Shown here piece by piece: positions 25,901 to 40,900 of a stretch of 64,000 nucleotides of DNA. Each line of letters opens with the position of its first letter. The first letter of the stretch is position 1. The DNA is from Antedon mediterranea (taxonomy: Eukaryota > Echinodermata > Crinoidea > Comatulida > Antedonidae), in contig NC_092673.1 of NCBI RefSeq assembly GCF_964355755.1, positions 11,597,001 through 11,661,000 on the forward strand, given 5' to 3'. The position numbers and the translations under genes were made by a program. The notes under the pieces are model-generated. The model was not told the origin of the DNA and did no database searches. It worked only from the letters and a program-made list of their open reading frames with translations.

Positions 25901-28900
25901 ACAGAGTATAGTGTAGTAGGTTTGCATTCAACATAAATATTTGTATTGTAAGTCATCTAAATCCTCTGCAACATACATATATTTGTAATTCAACATTTTG
26001 TTTTAAATAATTAAATTATAGTTTGGGTATGACAATGTCGGTAGGTACCGGTGTCATCTTTTTATCCACTTCACTCTCAGTTTGAAGTCACAAAGACAAA
26101 GAACTCTGCATCATCAACGATTCCTGAAAGTGTCAGAAAAAATAATAAATATTATTTAAAAAAAATGTTAATGTCTAGTTGTATATATAATTATAATATT
26201 ATATGATGACATAGAAGTAAGGCAAATGGAAGCTGTATTTTTTTAATTAAATTACAGTATTTACTATTATTATTTATATAATCTAGGCCTACTAGTAGCC
26301 TAGCTAGGCATCTATTGAGCCTAATAAATCAAATAATAAATGAAAAATAAAATAATAATATTAATACTGATTGAAAAAAATTATTTTTTTTGGGGGGGGG
26401 GGGGATCAGATCACTAGACTAGGCCGGCCAGGACCAATGATACTCGTAATCAGTACAGCATCAACACAGTACCAACACACGTCTCGCTATCGCCTATACT
26501 GACACACGTGTCTCGCGTTGCCGACACCACGCTCACAGCTAGAAAATGTACCTACCTTTCGAGGCCTGAGAATACACCAACACATTTTGAACAGGATAGA
26601 AATATATCATACTCGATTAAACTAATATTATTCTTGATAAAACAATTGATTACAATTTTTTTAATTTGTTGGGATGCACCTCCGACTATTCAGAAAATGG
26701 ACAACAAAACAGTAGTCAAATCGTACCACATTTATAAATTTCACGAGTCCCGACTTCAGTCGCCGAATGTATTGTATTAGCTTCGGTTTCTTTGAAGAAA
26801 ACCGATTGGTTATTCAATTATACTTATTAGGAAATGCTTTTACCATAATAGGTAATGTTGGGCGGTTCTTAAATATTCATGAGAGCTTAAAATAAAACAG
26901 CACTTATTTGCTTGGCGACGAAAAATCGTGGTTTCAGTTTTCAACGATAGGTGGCGCTTCAAAATCGTCAATGCGGAAGTAAGTCGATTTTACACGATTT
27001 AACGGTCAAAACGCGAAGTGGCTTTCCCACTGATTAGAGTGAATATAAAAACATATTAAAACTGTTGACACCATAATTAATTATTTGAGATATATATACT
27101 GTAGGGTAGATGAAAAATAGCTGCCATTTTTAATTATGCAAATTAGGGATTCATATAAACAATAAAAATGTTGCCGCCCACATATCGCGAGTTCCGTGGG
27201 TAGCCTAATAAATACCGTATTTTCCGGAGTATAGGTCGACCCCAAGTATAAGTCGACCCCCAACTTTGGCCTAGAATATCGTTGATTTTGGTATGACCTG
27301 AATATAAGTCGACCCCCAAAATCGGCTAATAACACAACTTACTTTAAAGTTCAAAGAGGGCTAGAAATGTATGAAATGTGGTTGTTTGTTTATATTATTA
27401 AAGTGTAGGCCTAATCAATATCGGACGGACGTAATGACGACGACTTCGTCGCCGTCTTCACCAGCCTATAATAAATGACAGCGATGTAGCGTTACTTGCC
27501 ATCAGCGATGTTTTTCGCGTCACTCGAATAAATTAAAACGAGTTTTCCGTTAGGAGGCTTATTAATTGTACAGGCGAGTAGTTGTAAATCGCGTTATCTG
27601 TAAATGTACACGCGCCCGACTAAGGAGAATTTGTTTTATGAATAGAAGACATGCGCAGTAATTGTAATTACGAACAAACAAACAAACTGCGCATGTGTAT
27701 AGATGGAAATATCGCGCAATAACAAACATGCTGCATGGACATTCCGCCGACGTCTGTGGTGTGTTACGATGTTTTCGCGAGAGTGAATAAGAAGCATAAA
27801 GAAAACTATTTATTCTTAATTATCTTAAAAGCGTAATATTAATATCAAAATGAGTCATTGTGATATATTAATATTTTATTGACCAGTACTTGTTGGAGTT
27901 GTATTATTTTGTACAATGTAGGTATTAAATTGAAAACTTCTGTGAGTGATTGATGATAGGCCACTGACCTTGCTGGGCCTTGACAGCTGACAGCTTTTGA
28001 ACATATTTTTTCGGCCTGATTTTTTTCAAAAATCGCATGGTCGGAGTATAAGTCGACCCCCCGATTTTGCAATTAAAATTTTCCCATAAAGTCTCGACCT
28101 ATACTCCGGAAAATACGGTAGATGAGATCATAGTACAGAATAGCACATTTTAGGCCTAGCTAGGTTGGCCGACTACGACTAGTACTAGGCCTAGTTCTAC
28201 TTAAACTACTCTGATAGAACGGAGAAAATGATACAAAAACAATTTGTAGGCCTTAACTAAAACTATTCATACACAGAGTGTTAACCACGGTAAAAATCAA
28301 GCCAATCACATTATGTAGTAGAATATAAATTATAGTTATTTTCCGAGTTTCGATTTCTGAAGCTTTTTTTTTATAAATTCAAAACACGGACGGACGCCGA
28401 CTCCTCTCTCTCTCCGTTTAGCCTTCTGCACATGTATTGTGGACTATACCATTTCCTTGAGTTCGGTAAAAACGCGTTCGTTAATTTAGTGTACGACGTT
28501 GTTAAACAAGATTTTTCGATGATCTGTCAGCTGGATTATTGAGGTGGGTGCGATAAAATATAAATATAATATATTTCCAACGATCTTCGGGTTGAGGTCA
28601 GGTCAGAGGTGAGGGAATTTCAATTTCTTTCACTTGTCCCCGGACAAGTACCTGCACGGAATTCACTTGTCCGAGGAAAAAAATTTACTTGTCCCTCTTT
28701 ATTGCGCAATAGGCAAAAAATTACACAAGTGTCGACAAATGTCACGCAAGTGTTTATTGTCTATTTAAAATTCAGCAGTTTATAGGCCTAGCCTAGACTT
28801 TTTTAGCCTGCTCAATATTTTGATAAAAATAACGGTCATTTTTAGGTTTTATTTTATTAACACAACAGTGTGTAGAGTACTGTAGGCCTAATTAATAAAT

Positions 28901-31900
28901 AATAGTTAGTAAATAAAAAATAAAAGAATTGAATTACCAAAAAAACTGTGGTGTCTATTATATACAAAGGTATCATAGCCTAGTCATACATGTGAACTGA
29001 TCTTTGTCTACTGTAGCTATGCCGGCTAGCTAGATAGATAGTAGGTATATTTAAATTATTTTTTTTAATAATTTTTATTTTGTCCAGGCATAATTAAAAT
29101 TATTTTTTTAAATAATTGTTATTTTGTCCAGGCATAATTAGTTAACAAATAATACCGAATTAATGTAGGTCTGGCTAGGCCCAATACTAATTAAAGCTTG
29201 CCATCCAGACACTAGGCCTTAGACAGTCACCATGGAGAGAGAGAAAAATACCTCCAGGCCCCAGGCCATCCTTACTCTAGAAGTTAGGCCTCCTACTCTA
29301 CAACAGACAGAGAGAGGATGTTTTTGTTATTATCCAATTCACTAAATAAAATAGCTTGTTGCATTTCACAGGTAAATTTATAAAAAACATTCTTTTCCCT
29401 ATGAAACCACTTTATCAATTGTCCGTTCCATGCACGATTTACAGAGAAAAATTAAAATACTGGGCCTACCACATCCTCGCGTGTATACAGCATGGTATTT
29501 TTGATCAACAATACCTGGTAGAGTCCATTAATTACGGGGGTTCTTTTTAACTGGGCATTTTTTTAATTACCCAGTTAACCTATGTCTCAACCACTTCATG
29601 GTCCAAAAATGTTTTAATTACCTCCCCAAATAGAAAATCGTGTAATCTATAATGATGTGACTCAGGTCATTGACCAATCAGTGATGTATTAAATGCACTG
29701 GGTTTAATGTGCTTTGAAGAAGCCTGCTATTTTTATTAATGCACATGGCTAACTGTGTTGGCACATGGTTTCTGTGCTCTTAGTTTAATTTCCTGAATTT
29801 CAAAAGTGCTTGTCCTCGGACAAGAGGATACGTCAAATGTGGTTGTCCGACCGTAAAAAACACTTGTCCCGGGCGTCGGGCACAGTGGGTTCGCTCAGCC
29901 CTGGTTGAGGTGCAGGTTTAACTTTGATACTAAAAGTGGACACCCCTAATTTTACACGTATAATGGACTACACCATGCAGGAACGCACATGGTATTTTCT
30001 TATCAGAGGGTGCGTGTACAGTATGTCAAAAGGAATTGTTTTTCCAACGATCCTTCTTAGTGGATGTAACGACACCACGCCGTGTGAAATTTCTTATCAG
30101 AGGGTGCGTGTGCGTCAAATGGAATTGTTTTCCCAATTAATTGAATTGCGTGTGTTCTCGATCGGATCGACGGCGGCGGCGGGAGGATAGGCTAGGAGTG
30201 CGTTCTGAAACATGGCGATTTATTATTTTCTTTCTGTACTGTACACTGGGGACTATCATTGTTTAACAAGCAAGCATTTTATAATAAATCTACCTTGGTA
30301 GTTGTTTTTACTAGACTAGCGGCGTGGCAGTGTGGCGACAACGTTAACAAATGTAAACACAGGAAGGAGGTCTCTGCAAGCAAGGGAAATCCCCTTGCAA
30401 CAAAGTCAGGCGATAGTTTTGCGTCTCGTCCGAGTCGTCGTGTAAATAAATCTTCTTGACATTATTTTCTATCTACTTCAGTGGTTTTTATTGTGGTAAA
30501 ACTCGGGAAGGGCACTCGCATCTCCAGTATCGGCAATATTTCCGTGAGTTCCGCGACATTGTAAGGCTTCTGCGAGTCTCGCGATATTAATTAATATTCA
30601 TGAGTTCTGCGAGAAAATCAAGCTTGAATGATTTTGCCTCATTACCGCAAGAGACGTTCACTTTCATGGTTGAGTAAGTAATAGGGTATGTTATTGCGGA
30701 ACTCGCGGAAAATTACTTTTTGGACGGCCCCTTAGATGGCCGAATTTTGCTTGGGATCCACCATCCACCAAAATATCCTAAATCCCAGCTTCTAGTACTA
30801 CCCAAAAATGCCCCTTGAATCGTTTTCTAGGTAGTTTTTTTAGTAATGGAACCTGTCTACAGCAGCTTGTGTACATTTTTCTGTTAAGTGTAATTGTAAT
30901 TATAATATATTGAAGGTTATTGATAGTGTTGCCAAGAATATTATCATCTTATTAATAAATGACTGCTGTAGTGGCGCTACAGTGAGTGTGCAATGACTCT
31001 ACTCTGTATTGTAGTCAGTGGTTAAAGTCAAATTATATTCTGATTGGTATATTTTCGATCCGCGTTATTAGGTAGTTATATTCAAGGGGACGGAAGCATT
31101 AGGAAGCTATACCTACTACGGCTGAAAAATGGGAATTTGGAAACTCGGACTGGGCATGCGCAAACCCCAAAGCACTTCTGGAAGAAGAGAGTCTATAAAT
31201 TAATGTAGACAGTCGTCCAGCCCTACAAAATCTTGCTTTTATCGTCACTACAGCCTTAGGTAGTAATGCCTCTAACAGTAACACGGAATATGTACAGTAT
31301 CTTTTTTTAGGACTCATTTCAGATATTTACATTGCACAAAATATTTACTGCCGATTGTTGAATAAAAATAATTGATAATAAATCATTATTTGTTATATTT
31401 AGAATATCAATAAACAAAACAATAATTAAAACTGTTGCGTCAAAAAGTCGAGCGGTGATTTTGAAAGAAATATTTCTTGTTTTTTTATGTTTTATATGAT
31501 ACAAATAATTATTTATTTTATTTTATTACAGCTGTATTACAGAATCCCTTTTAATTCAATAGATATATTGTTGATACAGGTCAGAGGCAGATTCAAGTTC
31601 AATTTTTTTTGGACCTGAAATGGATTTTGGATTCGAAATGGATTTTTGATTTTCAAGAAATTCATTTTTAATGTTATTTGAATGTATCAAGTTAACAGAA
31701 GCTCATAAAAAAAAAAAATATCGTATTTTGAGAAAAAACCTTGGTAAAAGTTAGTGAAAAATACTACAAAACATTACAGTATATCGGCCGTCGATAGCAT
31801 CTATATTCAAAACACAAGACTGGAGCGAAGCTAGGCCTACTATTCCATGTGAGAATTTAGCTTGATTTTTCAGTGTGTCATTTTTTAAGCCCTGGGTTCT

Positions 31901-34900
31901 CAAATTTCATTCTTTATTCCACTCTTTGTCGGGCTTTACTTCAATATTCATCCCAATGCGTTATATTGACAAACTTGAAAAAGTTAAAAACATTTACAGA
32001 TCTAATAATTAAATTTCAAAATCATGATAGCAATTAGCATTTACCTATCTAAATTATTATCTTATTACGCCTCTCTATACTTAACCTCATGTCTCTTCAG
32101 GATCGAAGAAGACTTCGTCTTTGCCTTTGCACACATGTTTTATGGTCGCAATCAAACTTATGTTATCTATTTATTTTTACAAAAATACAGTACAAAAAAT
32201 CATACAATTCAAAAATTAATTAAAACATTTAATTAAAGTAAATCATAAATACTCTATATGAACTTCTTGTTGCTGAAATAAATTTAATTAGCATCTCCAT
32301 AAAATTATCGGTCAATATGCAGTGTGTTGCATGGACTAACAGCTGACTTTTCGTTTTGTTCCTGCAATTTCGATTTTTAGAAGTATTCAAAATGATAAGT
32401 AAGTTTTATCATGCAAATAGCATAGCATAACTCAATAATGGCAGGAGTCTCCCGATATTTTGATTCATCCTCCGAACCAATATTGATAATTTCTACTTAC
32501 CAGTTCTCTACTACTGTACTCTACTGAAGAAAAGCATATCAGTCCTTAAAATGTTTATAAGTTCATAAAATTTAATCGATAATTCAGTTTATGAAATAAT
32601 TTATTACCTCTTCAGTCAAAGACTGGTCTCCCAGAGGAACCAGTTATTTGAGTGTCTGTTTGACAGTGGATGTTTGTGTACACCGGGGTTTACACTCTAC
32701 ACGTCTTGAAAAACGTGCACTTCAAGAACCTAGTACATGAGCTATGTATGCTGGACCTACAATTGATAGTCCTTATGCTAGGAGACTCATTCTATCACCA
32801 GAACCATGGAGCCCTGAACCCTACCATTGCAGATTTTATGGATATGTATTGCGGTTACACTGTCTAACCGCTCAGCCACTCACTAGCATGCATTTCACTA
32901 CTACTACTACTACTACTACTACTACAGTACATTCCAAGAAAATCATGTCGAGATAATTCTCTGCCATTACGTTGGTTAATTTCTACAGTGTCACACAGGA
33001 CAATATAATACAATGTATGATGAACATAATCACAAGTGGAAACCGAAAATGTAAGCATACGCAAAAGTGTCGAAAATGACCTTGACGACGGCTTCAGCTC
33101 GATGATCATCATTTTATTCTCAACTTTAACGTTTTGAAAACTCTATGCAACTCGTTGCAACTCAATGTCATCTGGAAAACAAGGAAACTAGGCCCAATCT
33201 GCTCAATTATAATTTAAACAATATCTATTCACACAATAAATATAAGGATGAATAAAAGAAAAACAAAATGTCTTACAAACTAATAATCTAATAATGTTTT
33301 CCTTCTGTGTAATTTTAACAGGTATCTAGACAAAGTACAGTCAACTCTGCTGCCAAGTTGGATGTAAGAGCAGTAGATGATCTACCAGCTGATCAAGATG
33401 ATCTTTTGGAATGGGTTGACAAAAAGTATCCAATTGCTACATATGCAAAGATTACCAATGCTAATCACATTAGTATTATGGTTAAGCAAGGTGAAGCATT
33501 AATATTAAATTATTTCCTGGAAATTTGTTTTCCACAATAATTAAGAGTGTAATAATTTGTGTATAAGAACCTAATTTTTTTGAACAGAGATTAATACTAT
33601 TATACTGTAGCTACTTGTGTTGAGCTGCCTTTTTTTTTGTTCCCGATACACAGGCACCAATATCAACGAAATGAACCCGATGTATTCATTTTTACTCTTA
33701 TACTACAGTAAATATTTGTGTTAAAATTTATGCCTAGCATTATAAACACAATTCAAGACTCAGCATGTGGGCCTGTTTGATCTGTGCAATGAGAAACATT
33801 AGGCCTAGCCTTTTTTTTACAAATTAGTATGTCAAAGTTTGCATAACTTTTAATATGTAGTAGATTTATTTGACTTGACTCTGATTATGATATAAACAGT
33901 ATAATTTGACAACATTTAAGATAAATAACAGTTTTAAAGTTCTAATTTTAAGCTATGCCTAGGTGATCAATGTGAAACCTCTCTAATATCTGTACAACCC
34001 TTAGAATTTAAAAAAAAATCAAATCTGGTCTTAAGAAGTATTTTGGTATGGTATTAAATAAACAAAAAAACCCCCATATCTTTGTATCTTTAATATTGAT
34101 CTTGAATATCCAATGCCCCATAATATAAGTGACCAGTGGTTTTAAATTTAGCTCATTTTACTTTATGTAGTTGTTTCTCTTTTATACAGTAAGTGCATGT
34201 GGGTATATGTACAGTAAGTGCATGTGGGTATATGTACAGTAAGTGCATGTGGGTATATGTACAGTAAGTGCATGTGGGTATATGTACAGTAAGTGCATGT
34301 GGGTATATGTACAGTTGGAGGTATGTCATTGGAATTAGATATTTAGTTTCATAGTATGCTATTATGCAACATTTCTTTTATAAATCTGTTTAGAAACTGA
34401 GGAAAAACAACAAACAGTATAATATGTTCGATATCAAATCAAACATTGAATGGAAGTACCAAAACAAAAATACAAATAGGCCTCTTAAAAATGAAGTTGT
34501 TTTGAGTTAATCCTAAGTTAAGCCACCAAAAATAATGATTACTGTAAATGAAAAATCAGTGGAAGATCAATGGGGTAGCAAATGAAATCATGAACTATTT
34601 TTTAATAATAAAATGTTATGTTAGTGCACCCCCTACTAACTAATATTTACTCTTATTACTCACTGATTGTTCTCATATTATCCTACAGAAATGCATGATG
34701 ATCAAAATAGTACATGTGTTGTATCAAATGATTGGAAACAGAGTGAAGTCTCAGCATTGTTTGTGGAAGAAATACCAATTGAAGGCTGTATTCTGCCTCA
34801 AAATATGAAGCAGGTTGATAAAGAAGTTTATGTTATTGAACATACACAACATGAAGAAGAAACGTCTACAGTTACTGTGAATCTGCGAACTGTTCGCCAA

Positions 34901-37900
34901 GACACTTTTCAACATGATATTATACTGATATTGAAGTCAAATGATCCGTCTGTAATATGGGAGGTTCGTGGGTCTTCAATCGCAGGAAGTATTGCGATCC
35001 AGGTAATTTAGTTTTGTATTGTTTAAATTACATATATTCTTTTTGGCTTTGCCGCGAGAACAAAGGTTTTATCCATGGGTCTGTTTATACAATATTAAAC
35101 GCATATTCAACACGCCTAGCCACAGATCGCTATATATGTCGACAATGCTAGTATAGGAACCAATTTGGTAACCATGTACACGCTGTACATCAAGGATATG
35201 CGAAAAGCACTGTGTATCATGTGGTAGCACAGTTGTTAACGATGTGTATTATAAACAGTAACCTTTTTCCCAACACATTAAATCACATGCATTTAGTACA
35301 TCGCTGAGGATTACATCATCAGTCACGTGATTACAGAATACGCGATTATCAATTTAGGGATTAAACTAAATATATTTTTTGCCTACACAATGGTTGAAGT
35401 GAAAACCCCCCTACTTAATGGACTCTACCAATTTTGTTTACGATGACCTGTCGCGCTCGAGAAGAAAGTCTCCTCGGCACACCACAAGGTCCTGACATGC
35501 ACATTTTAACGGATACATCACAACAATTACTCATTTACATAGCAATGGACAAAAGATTCATAAAAAAAAAATTTCAAACTATTAATTTAGCGACCATCAG
35601 CGAGTGATAAACTGTGGACCATGACTGATGAGTATAGAGGGGGTAGCCTAGACGGATTTAGTAAGTAAATTTTTTTACAACTAGCAAAGTTTGCTAGTCG
35701 AAAAAAAAGTAAATTTCGTGCCCCGAGTATCATCAACATCCTTTAATAAACTCATATTAATGCCGCCATATGCCATAATGCATTGAGTATCATATCAGGA
35801 AAATACTAGTCCAGATCCCTATGTCAAAAAAAGTGCCTTCGTGTGCAGATCATGGGGAAAGTGTAAACATTGTGTTTTATGAATATTTGACTCATGCTGG
35901 TTATAAAAACCCATGTTGTCAAATTTCATATTTGACCTCTGACCTCAATTTGAATGTTTTGACCCATTGAAAACAAAATGGTCATATCTTTGCAACGCTT
36001 AGATTAAATGAAATAGGTTTAGTGTCAAATTATTTGGGAGATGCATATTAATATTCCTTCTAATGGAAAAGTTTGTCCAAAAATGGCCGGAAGTATGATT
36101 TTTGGCATTTTTGACCTTTGACCTACATATCATATAACTCTGTAACTAACAGTTGGACAAACTTTAAATAGGGCTCAAATTAATCTGAAAGTATAAGTTT
36201 CTATTCAGTCTAATAAGAACTTTTTTACGAAAATGATCCAAAATCTTCTTATTGACCTTTGACCTGTACTGGTAGTACACATTCCTATAATCTCAAAGAC
36301 TATTGGCCGTAAAAGGTTTTTTTTGGTGTAATTGTTCGAAAAATGTACATTTATATGTTGCATAATAACAACATTTTATAGAAATGTTAAAGAATTTGAT
36401 TTATGATCACTAACTTTGTAATTTATTAACATCACCAGCGTTTGTGTTACTGTTATATTAGCTGATTTTTAGCACTTCACATGAATTTATCAGAATTACT
36501 GTATGTGTATTTAATATAAAGTTTTATTTTTTTGATATAAAGAAAGTTTAATTATCTATCAAATAAGACCATTTTCAAATTATTATGGCTAAAACTTAAT
36601 TAGATACAGGCAAAAAAGTGTATTTTTACTTGTGTGAACAGCGCCCTCAATCTTCATTTTTCCCACAAAATACTACATTTTATGTGGTTTCATAAACTTA
36701 GCTGGTTGTAACTTTTTAAAAGGTTTGTTGTCAGTGACGGATAACTTACATACCCCTTCTACCTTATACTAAGTAAGTTTCTGAGATAAAATGACAAAAA
36801 TATTTTTATAGCTTGATATTTTTCTTGAGGTTATTACATGGTACACGCTAAAAAAGATTTTGATGTTGTGCTAAAAATCCATCTTTTTGGTCCAGTACAA
36901 ACAATCTTGTACAGATATTCTTTAAAAAAAAGCAATTTTATTAGAAAGAACCATAATATTAGGTATCCCAATGTAAAATTCAAATTAATGATGGTACTTT
37001 TTCTTTCAGTTAATCAGAAGGAACTTACTGAACATAAACTTTTGCAATTTAAATGATTGAAATCGGATTATCCATTCAAAAGTTATGGTCCATTAAAGTG
37101 CCCAAAAAACAGTGATTTTTGCTTGAAAAATGGCACTTTTTCTAATTATATTTGAACCCATTTTTGAAGGGTTATAACTTTTATACTAATAATTTTAAAG
37201 TTCTTATTTTTTCCAAACCCATAGATACAACAGAGTTGTACAAGAATTTTTTTTTTTGGGTGTCCTCGACATTTTTTTTTTTAGATATCGCCCTCCAAAA
37301 TTCGTCCGAGGGCTTTTTACGCGTGATTTTCCCAATGTCTCAAAAATGCCCAAAAAGTTCCTGTCTTTAAATGATTCATAACTTTTGAACCAATGTGTGA
37401 ATTAACTTCTTTTTTTTTGCATTGCATAAAATGTAATATGTATTTTAGTAAGGTTATTTATATTGACAGGTAGGTAATTCTGAAATACAACATAAAATAT
37501 TGTTAAAAAATGTTAAAATGTGAAAAAAAAAAATAATGCGTTAAAAAACTGTGTGGGTATTGTTTCTTTTTATTAAATATTATTTTTCGTAAGTATACAT
37601 TTTTTTTTAAATTCTAGTATTTAAAGTTATATTTATAATCATATATTATTTTAATTGATTTTCGAACCGCCAAAAATAAGAATTAAGCCCGTGCTTATTA
37701 TGTGTTCGATTCCATTTGGAGCGCCGGGCCGAACGTAGACTCGGCCGCGCCTACTACAAGTTAAGTTATATAGGCCCCTAAGACTAAGGTCTAAATAAAA
37801 GCCTGGCGCTAAATTCTGCCTAAGACTAAGAAATATCGGGAAGAAATTTTTTATTTAACAAAGTAATTACCTCAATGGTATAATTGTAAAATGTTTAATT

Positions 37901-40900
37901 TTATTTCCCTTTCGATTATTCTAACCGAAAGTTGCACTTTGAATTGAAATATACGGAATAAAATTTAGGCCTAGAAACAGCGTAGACATACAACGGCAAC
38001 ACAGGCCAAAGCGCGTTTCGGCCGCCTACATAGAATGGCTTACGGCCGCTGCATAGCAAAATCAAAGCTTCTTAAATTTCTTCGGTACATTTCTTCCTAA
38101 CGTACTTGCTTTATATAGTAGATTTATAAATATTCCACTTATTAAATAATTTAATAAATCGGTAAAATTGACGTTTCGAAGCAAATATTCCATGAGAGGC
38201 GACATTTTTCGACATGCCTCGTGTGCGGCGAAGACTAGTTCAGAAAATGGAACAGTCCACTGCAGGGGTTATCCAATCATTAATTAACGTGCTAATACAT
38301 GCATACCATGCACATTGTCTGGGCGACGGTAATTTAGTAATAAGCGGAGAACTGAATCCCCCCCGTAAGAAAAATGGTAAACACTGATATTTTTGGTAGG
38401 GATTATTTTTTTCAGTGGTTGGTCTTGTTGGCCTCTTCGCACGAGGTCCACGCAAAGTCAAATAAAACGATGTGGTTTATCAAACAGAAATATAAATTAG
38501 CTTCAATTCAATACTAAATTAGCCAAATTTTGATAATGAGAAAGACTAAAAAATTCAATTTTTATCGTTAAAATTGACATTTGAGGCGGATGTACATAAT
38601 AATAATAACCGATTTACATAGCAAAATAAAGAGTATTTAAAGCCTGATAACATGCAACAAAAATTACTCCACCACCTATTATGGACCTCGTGCGATCGTG
38701 TTTTGAAAATGGGTAGGTGTTTTCCAAAGTTATTTTTAGCGCGCGGATTTCGGCTCGCCGGCTTTTGTACCTCATTTTTAACTCGCGTTTTCTATTAAAA
38801 TATTTAATAAACATAGATTAAAAATATATGAAAATAATCCCTTAAACAAGATCTTTCCAGACATATAATTTTTATTCACATGTGTATATAAGAAATAGTA
38901 TATTTTTAACTTCAAAGACACGTCACTTTTTGAAATTTCACGAACGTGTTAAAATCGCGGTAACGAAAATCCGCTTCATTGGGATACCTAATAATATCTA
39001 TCCAATAAAATATGAATTTTGTGTATTATCTGCTAGATAGCTATTATTATTAAAAATATCATGCATAGCCATAATACGTGATTTTGGCCCTCTATTGTCA
39101 GAACCTCCCGTTAGCGGACACTTCTTCCGGTCCCGAGGGTGGCTGCTTAAAGGGTCTTTCACACCTGTTCCGGCACGCTTCCGGTCCGGCGAATCGAACA
39201 TCAATGTTTCTTTTTCATGACTCTCCACGCGGCTATGAGCCAATCGATATGCGCGTAGCCGCGTGAAAACGAAACATCGACGTTCGATTGGATTTTCCGG
39301 CGCCGTGCCGGAACAGGTGTGAAAGACCCTTAAGGGAGGTTCAACTGTAATAACATATTGTAGTGTAGACAGGAGGAGTTATTTCTTCATTAAGTGTTAA
39401 ACAGTCTGAGTAGGTATCCCAATGAAAAAATTCAGATTAATTTTTTTACTTTTTCTTTCAGTTAACCATAAAGAACTTAATGTAATGTAAATTTTGCAAT
39501 TTAAATGATTGAAATCCGATTACCCGTTCTAAAGTTATGGTTATTTAAAGTGGTAAAAAAATATACGATTTTTTGCCTAAAAATGGTGTTTTTTGCAGTT
39601 GAAATTGGAAGCATTTTTAAAAGGTTATAACTTTTACAATAATTAGTTAAAAGTTTTGAATTTTGTTAAACCTATAGATATCACAGAGTTGTACAACTCT
39701 ATTTTTTTTGGAGCCTCAACGAAACCTATTTTTTAAATTATTGGTCCGCAAAGTGGCATTTAGCGCCCATTTTTGCTGGAATTCCCTAAAAAAATGAAAA
39801 AACTGCAATTTTGCAATGATCTGTAACTTTTGAACTACTGTACTAATTCATTTAATTTTTGTTGTACTTGTTAGAATGTAGTGTATATTTCATTAATAAA
39901 TATATTTTAGATGTGTATATGAAAAAAAAAAAATTTGTAATTAGGTATCCCAATGAAAAAATTCAGATTAATTTTTTTACATTTTCTTTCAGTTAACCAT
40001 AAAGAACTTAATGTAATTAGCATTTTGCAATTTAAATGATTGAAATCCGAATACCCGTTCTAAAGTTATGGTTATTTAAAGTGGTAAAAAAATATACGAT
40101 TTTTTGAAATTGGAAGCATTTTTAAAAGGTTATAACTTTTACAATAATTAGTTAAAAGTTTTGAATTTTGTTAAACCTATAGATATCACAGAGTTGTACA
40201 ACTCTATTTTTTTTGGAGCCTCAACGAAACCTATTTTTTAAATTATTGGTCCGCAAAGTGGTAGGAAAGCATTTAACGCCCATTTTTGCTGGAATTCCCT
40301 AAAAAATGAAAAAACTGCAATTTTTCAATGATCTGTAACTGTAGTGTATATTTCATTAATAAATATATTTTAGATGTGTATGTGAAAAAAAAAATTTTTT
40401 TAATGGTGAAATTTAAAATTATAAAAAAAAAAAATGAAAAAGTATGTTAAAAACGGTGTGTACTGTTTCCTTTCTTTTACACTAATTTTCGGTAAGTATA
40501 ATTATTAGAATATTTTAATATACTTTATATTTATAATTTCAATCATAAATACTATTATATATAACTTTTGAATACGTAAAACAAGATTTTAGGCCCATAT
40601 GATTATGACACCAAATCTAAGCCGGGCTGCTAAGTAAGATATGCTCTTTTAAGGCAAACGCACAATATGGGTCAAAATAAACTCATTTAAAATAATCAAT
40701 GTTAATTAAAACAATTAATTGTTTACCTGAATAGTATATATAACATTATAAAAATTGTTTTCTTTTCGTATTATTACGTTATTAAATTTAAATACGGAGC
40801 TAAAGTTTAGGCCAAGTCACGGCTTACTCGCGATCAGTAGTCGCTCCCGTTAAAGTATTTCGGTCGCAGTTAATGACTTTCGGCCGCCGTATACAGAGTC

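Larger units (their letters stand above)
17987..30862 (+). mobile_element. Second, heavily interrupted copy of the 967-5157 foldback family
   Basis: Blocks of the right arm of the 967-5157 element reappear in roughly the same order with large gaps: 17987-18056 (compare 4527-4590), 23955-24157 (compare 4590-4805), 24820-24862 (partly rearranged), 27033-27150 (compare 4880-5005) and 30731-30862 (compare 5008-5155). The gaps are filled by other elements with their own terminal inverted repeats and target duplications: 18059-23952, 24159-24817, 24863-27032, and one or more elements in about 27150-30730. The host copy is therefore the oldest layer. No coding region of the family is visible in this copy. 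Confidence 0.75.

Noticed and set aside
32864-33112. Frame with poly-Ser
   Set aside because: The serine run is the (CTA)n microsatellite read on the minus strand.
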